Positions 31,217-33,076 of a stretch of DNA of 33,076 nt are shown one piece after another. A program made the translations under genes and the position numbers. The notes under the pieces were generated by a model, which worked only from the letters and a program-made list of their open reading frames with translations, had not been told where the DNA came from and did no database searches. Source of the stretch: Bacillota bacterium (GTDB lineage Bacteria; Bacillota; Clostridia; Christensenellales; Aristaeellaceae); assembly GCA_023416585.1 (NCBI GenBank), contig JAEZHM010000125.1, positions 1-33,076 of the forward strand. Direction: 5' to 3'. Within the stretch, counting starts at the first letter, position 1. Each line of letters opens with the position of its first letter.

Positions 31217-31264
31217 GTGTGTCTCGTGCCGTATCCATTCTTTGACCGGGATATGGATAAATAG
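31217..31264 (+). CDS. Asp-rich leader peptide of aspS (putative)
   Basis: GTG at 31217 with AAGGA five bases upstream (or GTG at 31226) opens a 15-codon frame, MCLVPYPFFDRDMDK, then TAG. Three of the last seven codons before the stop are Asp (GAC, GAT, GAT). The frame overlaps a hairpin, TATCCAT (31232-31238) with ATGGATA (31253-31259), and is followed by GCACTTG (31264-31270) with CAAGTGC (31295-31301). The layout is that of a ribosome-mediated attenuator. Confidence 0.5.
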   Translation: MCLVPYPFFDRDMDK

Positions 31265-31357
31265 CACTTGAGCCACGGCGTTTTGCTGCAGGCACAAGTG
31301 CGAAATGCGCATGCCTGCGGGAGAAAATAGCCGTATCTGCATATGCACATGCGTACT

Positions 31358-31394
31358 ACCCACGCCGGCATGATGAACCGGGGTGGGTTTTTTC
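31358..31394 (+). terminator. Terminator in the aspS leader (attenuator candidate)
   Basis: ACCCACGCCGG and CCGGGGTGGGT pair at 10 of 11 positions around CATGATGAA, followed by TTTTTCT. It lies about 100 bases before aspS. An upstream segment CATGCC (31310-31315) can pair with GGCATG (31367-31372), which spans the end of the left arm and the loop, and so could compete. Confidence 0.7.
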
Positions 31395-31495
31395 TATTTT
31401 GAAGGGATGTGATACTATGCGGCATACGGATCATGCCGGATTAGATGGTACCCTCCGCCTATACAAAGTTCGAAATAATGGGGGAGGCAATGGCC

Positions 31496-32782
31496 ATGGA
31501 AAGAACATATATCAAAAACCTGCAGGCCGGCAACGCATGCAGGATACAGGGCTTTGTTGAAAATATCCGCAATACGCGAGCCATGGTGTTTCTGGTGATC
31601 CGTGACATAACCTCGAAGGTGCAGGTCACCATTGAGAAAAAAGCGCACCCGGAATTTACGGATATATTGGAACATCTCACCGTGGAATCCGTCGTTACGG
31701 TGGATGGCGTGGCGCAAGCGAACCCGGCTGTAAACTTAAACGGCATCGAAGTGATTCCTTCCGGTCTTTGCGTCGAGTCGCTCGCTGCTCCCCTTCCGCT
31801 ATTGAAGGATTCAACGGTCGATGTGCGCATGGATTACCGCTGGCTTGACTTGCGCGGTGAGCGCGAGCAGCTGCTGTTCCGTGTGCAGACGCTATTGACG
31901 GAATCCATGCGGCAGTTTCTGCTGAAACAGGACTTCCTTGAAATTCACACGCCCAAGCTGATCGCCATGGCCAGTGAAAGCGGATCGGAAGTATTTGAGG
32001 TAAAGTATTTTGACGGCAAGGCATTCCTTGCGCAGAGCCCGCAGTTCTACAAGCAGATGGCCATGGCTGCCGGCTTCGAGCGGGTATTTGAGTTTGGCCC
32101 GGTATTCCGCGCCGAAAAATCCTTTACGAACCGGCACGCCACCGAGTTTACCGGCTTTGACCTGGAGTTCTCCTACATCACTTCCTTTGCGGATGTCATG
32201 TATTTGGAGGAAGCGCTGCTTAAGGATGCGCTTCAAAACGTAAAGGAGGCCTATGGAAGGGAGATCCAGCGTCTGTACGGCGTAGAAGTAACTGTGCCGA
32301 ACCTCCCTTTCCCGGTCATTGCCCTTCATGACCTTTACGATGAACTGGAAAGGCGCTATGGCTATGTTGTGCCGGAATCGGAAAAGGGGGATACCACCAC
32401 CGAGGCGGAACAACTGGCCTACAGATATGCACAGGAAGTGTATGGCCACGAATTCCTGTTTGTAACGGATTTTTCATTTGAGAAGCGCGCCTTCTACCAC
32501 ATGCGCAAAAATGGCGTGCCGCAGGGTTATGACCTTTTATGGCGCGGTGTGGAGATCACTACCGGCGCGCAGCGGGAACACCGCTATGATCTTCTTCTTA
32601 AGCAGGCGGAGGAAAAGGGATTGAGCGAGGATGTGAAGTTTTACACATCGTTTTTCCGCTATGGCTGCCCGCCCCATGGCGGATTCGGGCTGGGTATAGA
32701 CCGGCTGACCATGCTGCTGCTGAATACCACCATTAAGGAAGCGATGTTCCTGTTCCGCGGGCCAAACCGCATCACGCCGTAA
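31496..32782 (+). CDS. aspS: Aspartyl-tRNA synthetase, archaeal type (probably non-discriminating)
   Basis: 428 residues, the length of archaeal-type AspRS and shorter than the bacterial enzyme, whose inserted GAD domain is absent. N-terminal OB-fold anticodon domain (CRIQGFVENIRNTRAMVFLV); class II motif 1 near residues 140-165 (DFLEIHTPKLIAMASESGSE); motif 2 FGPVFRAEKSFTNRHATEFT; motif 3 GGFGLGIDRLTMLLL. It charges tRNA-Asp. Enzymes of this type often also charge tRNA-Asn, feeding the GatCAB amidation route, but discrimination cannot be judged here. Start ATG at 31496 chosen for GGGGGAGG eight bases upstream. Transcribed from the promoter at 31166 through a leader with a terminator. Confidence 0.9.
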   Translation: MERTYIKNLQAGNACRIQGFVENIRNTRAMVFLVIRDITSKVQVTIEKKAHPEFTDILEHLTVESVVTVDGVAQANPAVNLNGIEVIPSGLCVESLAAPLPLLKDSTVDVRMDYRWLDLRGEREQLLFRVQTLLTESMRQFLLKQDFLEIHTPKLIAMASESGSEVFEVKYFDGKAFLAQSPQFYKQMAMAAGFERVFEFGPVFRAEKSFTNRHATEFTGFDLEFSYITSFADVMYLEEALLKDALQNVKEAYGREIQRLYGVEVTVPNLPFPVIALHDLYDELERRYGYVVPESEKGDTTTEAEQLAYRYAQEVYGHEFLFVTDFSFEKRAFYHMRKNGVPQGYDLLWRGVEITTGAQREHRYDLLLKQAEEKGLSEDVKFYTSFFRYGCPPHGGFGLGIDRLTMLLLNTTIKEAMFLFRGPNRITP

Positions 32783-32802
32783 GGTTTGCATTTAAGACTT
32801 CG

Positions 32803-32836
32803 CCGCAGACTCATGATGAGCCTGCGGTGTTCTTTC
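32803..32836 (+). terminator. Terminator of aspS
   Basis: CCGCAG (32803-32808) and CTGCGG (32822-32827), with inner CTC/GAG pairs, followed by TGTTCTTTC. Confidence 0.65.
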
Positions 32837-32996
32837 TCCGTTTGTCCCTCGATTCTGGTACCTGGAAATGTAGGCTGACGCTCTAAGCATAATCGACAGT
32901 TGAACATTCTTTCATGCTGCTCTGAAAACAAAGGGTGAGGCAAACATGCAAAGGCTTCCCCTTGAGTAAACAATGATTAAAAGGAATGGGGAAACA

Positions 32997-33005
32997 TGGT
33001 ATAAT
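32997..33005 (+). promoter_or_regulatory. Extended -10 promoter at the right edge
   Basis: TGGTATAAT, 18 bases before the start codon at 33024; no strong -35. Confidence 0.5.
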
Positions 33006-33023
33006 TAAGCAGAGGTGAGGGAG

Positions 33024-33076
33024 ATGAAAGAGCAATACAACTTTACGGATATAGAGTATGGCCAACGGCGGAGAAA
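33024..33076 (+). CDS. Start of a probable IS5-type transposase (cut by window edge)
   Basis: ATG preceded by GAGGTGAGGGAG; the first residues are MKEQYNFTDIEYGQRRR. IS5-group transposases commonly begin with a 'FSDIEY..RRKKTRRE' block, so this is probably the N-terminus of one. Only 17 codons are visible, and no terminal inverted repeat could be confirmed in the 240 bases after aspS. Confidence 0.5.
   Translation, partial: MKEQYNFTDIEYGQRRR

Noticed and set aside
31195..31400. T-box riboswitch upstream of aspS
   Set aside because: No sequence like the conserved AGGGTGGNACCGCG block precedes the terminator, and no Stem I landmarks were seen.
1..33076. CRISPR array or rRNA
   Set aside because: No regularly spaced direct repeats and no rRNA-like sequence were seen.

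Overview
The window looks like the chromosome of a low-to-mid GC Bacillota, most likely a clostridial lineage. The signs are strong AGGAGG-type ribosome sites, hairpin-plus-T terminators, a YetF-type membrane protein, an lplABC-style sugar importer without its own ATPase, DUF6273 and small Cys-rich clostridial proteins, and an archaeal-type AspRS. No rRNA or CRISPR array was seen, and there is no complete canonical tRNA gene. Product names rest on recognised motifs; no database search was run.

Layout. 1-1750: the end of an unknown gene, a serine-recombinase remnant, REP-like hairpins and a VanY-type carboxypeptidase. 1854-3522: a MerR-type regulator with a DUF6273 gene behind it; the regulator has a textbook 19-bp-spacer promoter but an ATC where its start codon should be. 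3560-4720: a patchwork of decayed ends (AraC HTH with a frameshift, histidine-kinase tail with its terminator, C-terminal half of a GH3 enzyme). 4732-6836: an HSL-type esterase and a YetF/DUF421 membrane protein. 7420-12143: a complete arsenic operon, arsR - DUF2703 protein - acr3 - arsD - arsA - arsC, with promoter, probable operator and terminator. 12195-14550: a P-loop protein and a glutamate dehydrogenase. 14558-21326: an AraC regulator, a GH4 glycosidase, a solute-binding protein and two permeases, forming one glycoside uptake and cleavage system, with fragments of a second copy on either side of the regulator. 21424-22690: a flavodoxin-type oxidoreductase and two small proteins.

22812-28921 is the most striking part. 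Two overlapping WYL-type regulators are divergent from an RNA-repair cluster: the RtcB RNA ligase, about 500 nt of non-coding structured sequence, an SPFH/slipin protein and a COG3541-type nucleotidyltransferase. The non-coding stretch holds three successive T-arm-like hairpins (one with a full tRNA-like outline) and then an 18-of-20-bp long-range stem ending just before the slipin ribosome site. RtcB ligates RNA ends and WYL domains often sense nucleic acid, so tRNA-like RNAs inside the cluster suggest a sensor, decoy or substrate. In this copy rtcB has a one-base frameshift and the nucleotidyltransferase an in-frame TAG, so it is decaying, phase-variable or affected by sequence errors.

28979-33076: a terminator, a membrane-anchored HTH protein, two small methyltransferases, and an archaeal-type aspartyl-tRNA synthetase whose leader has a consensus promoter, a 15-codon peptide with three Asp codons, hairpins and a terminator: a candidate attenuator. 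The window ends in the first codons of a probable IS5-type transposase.
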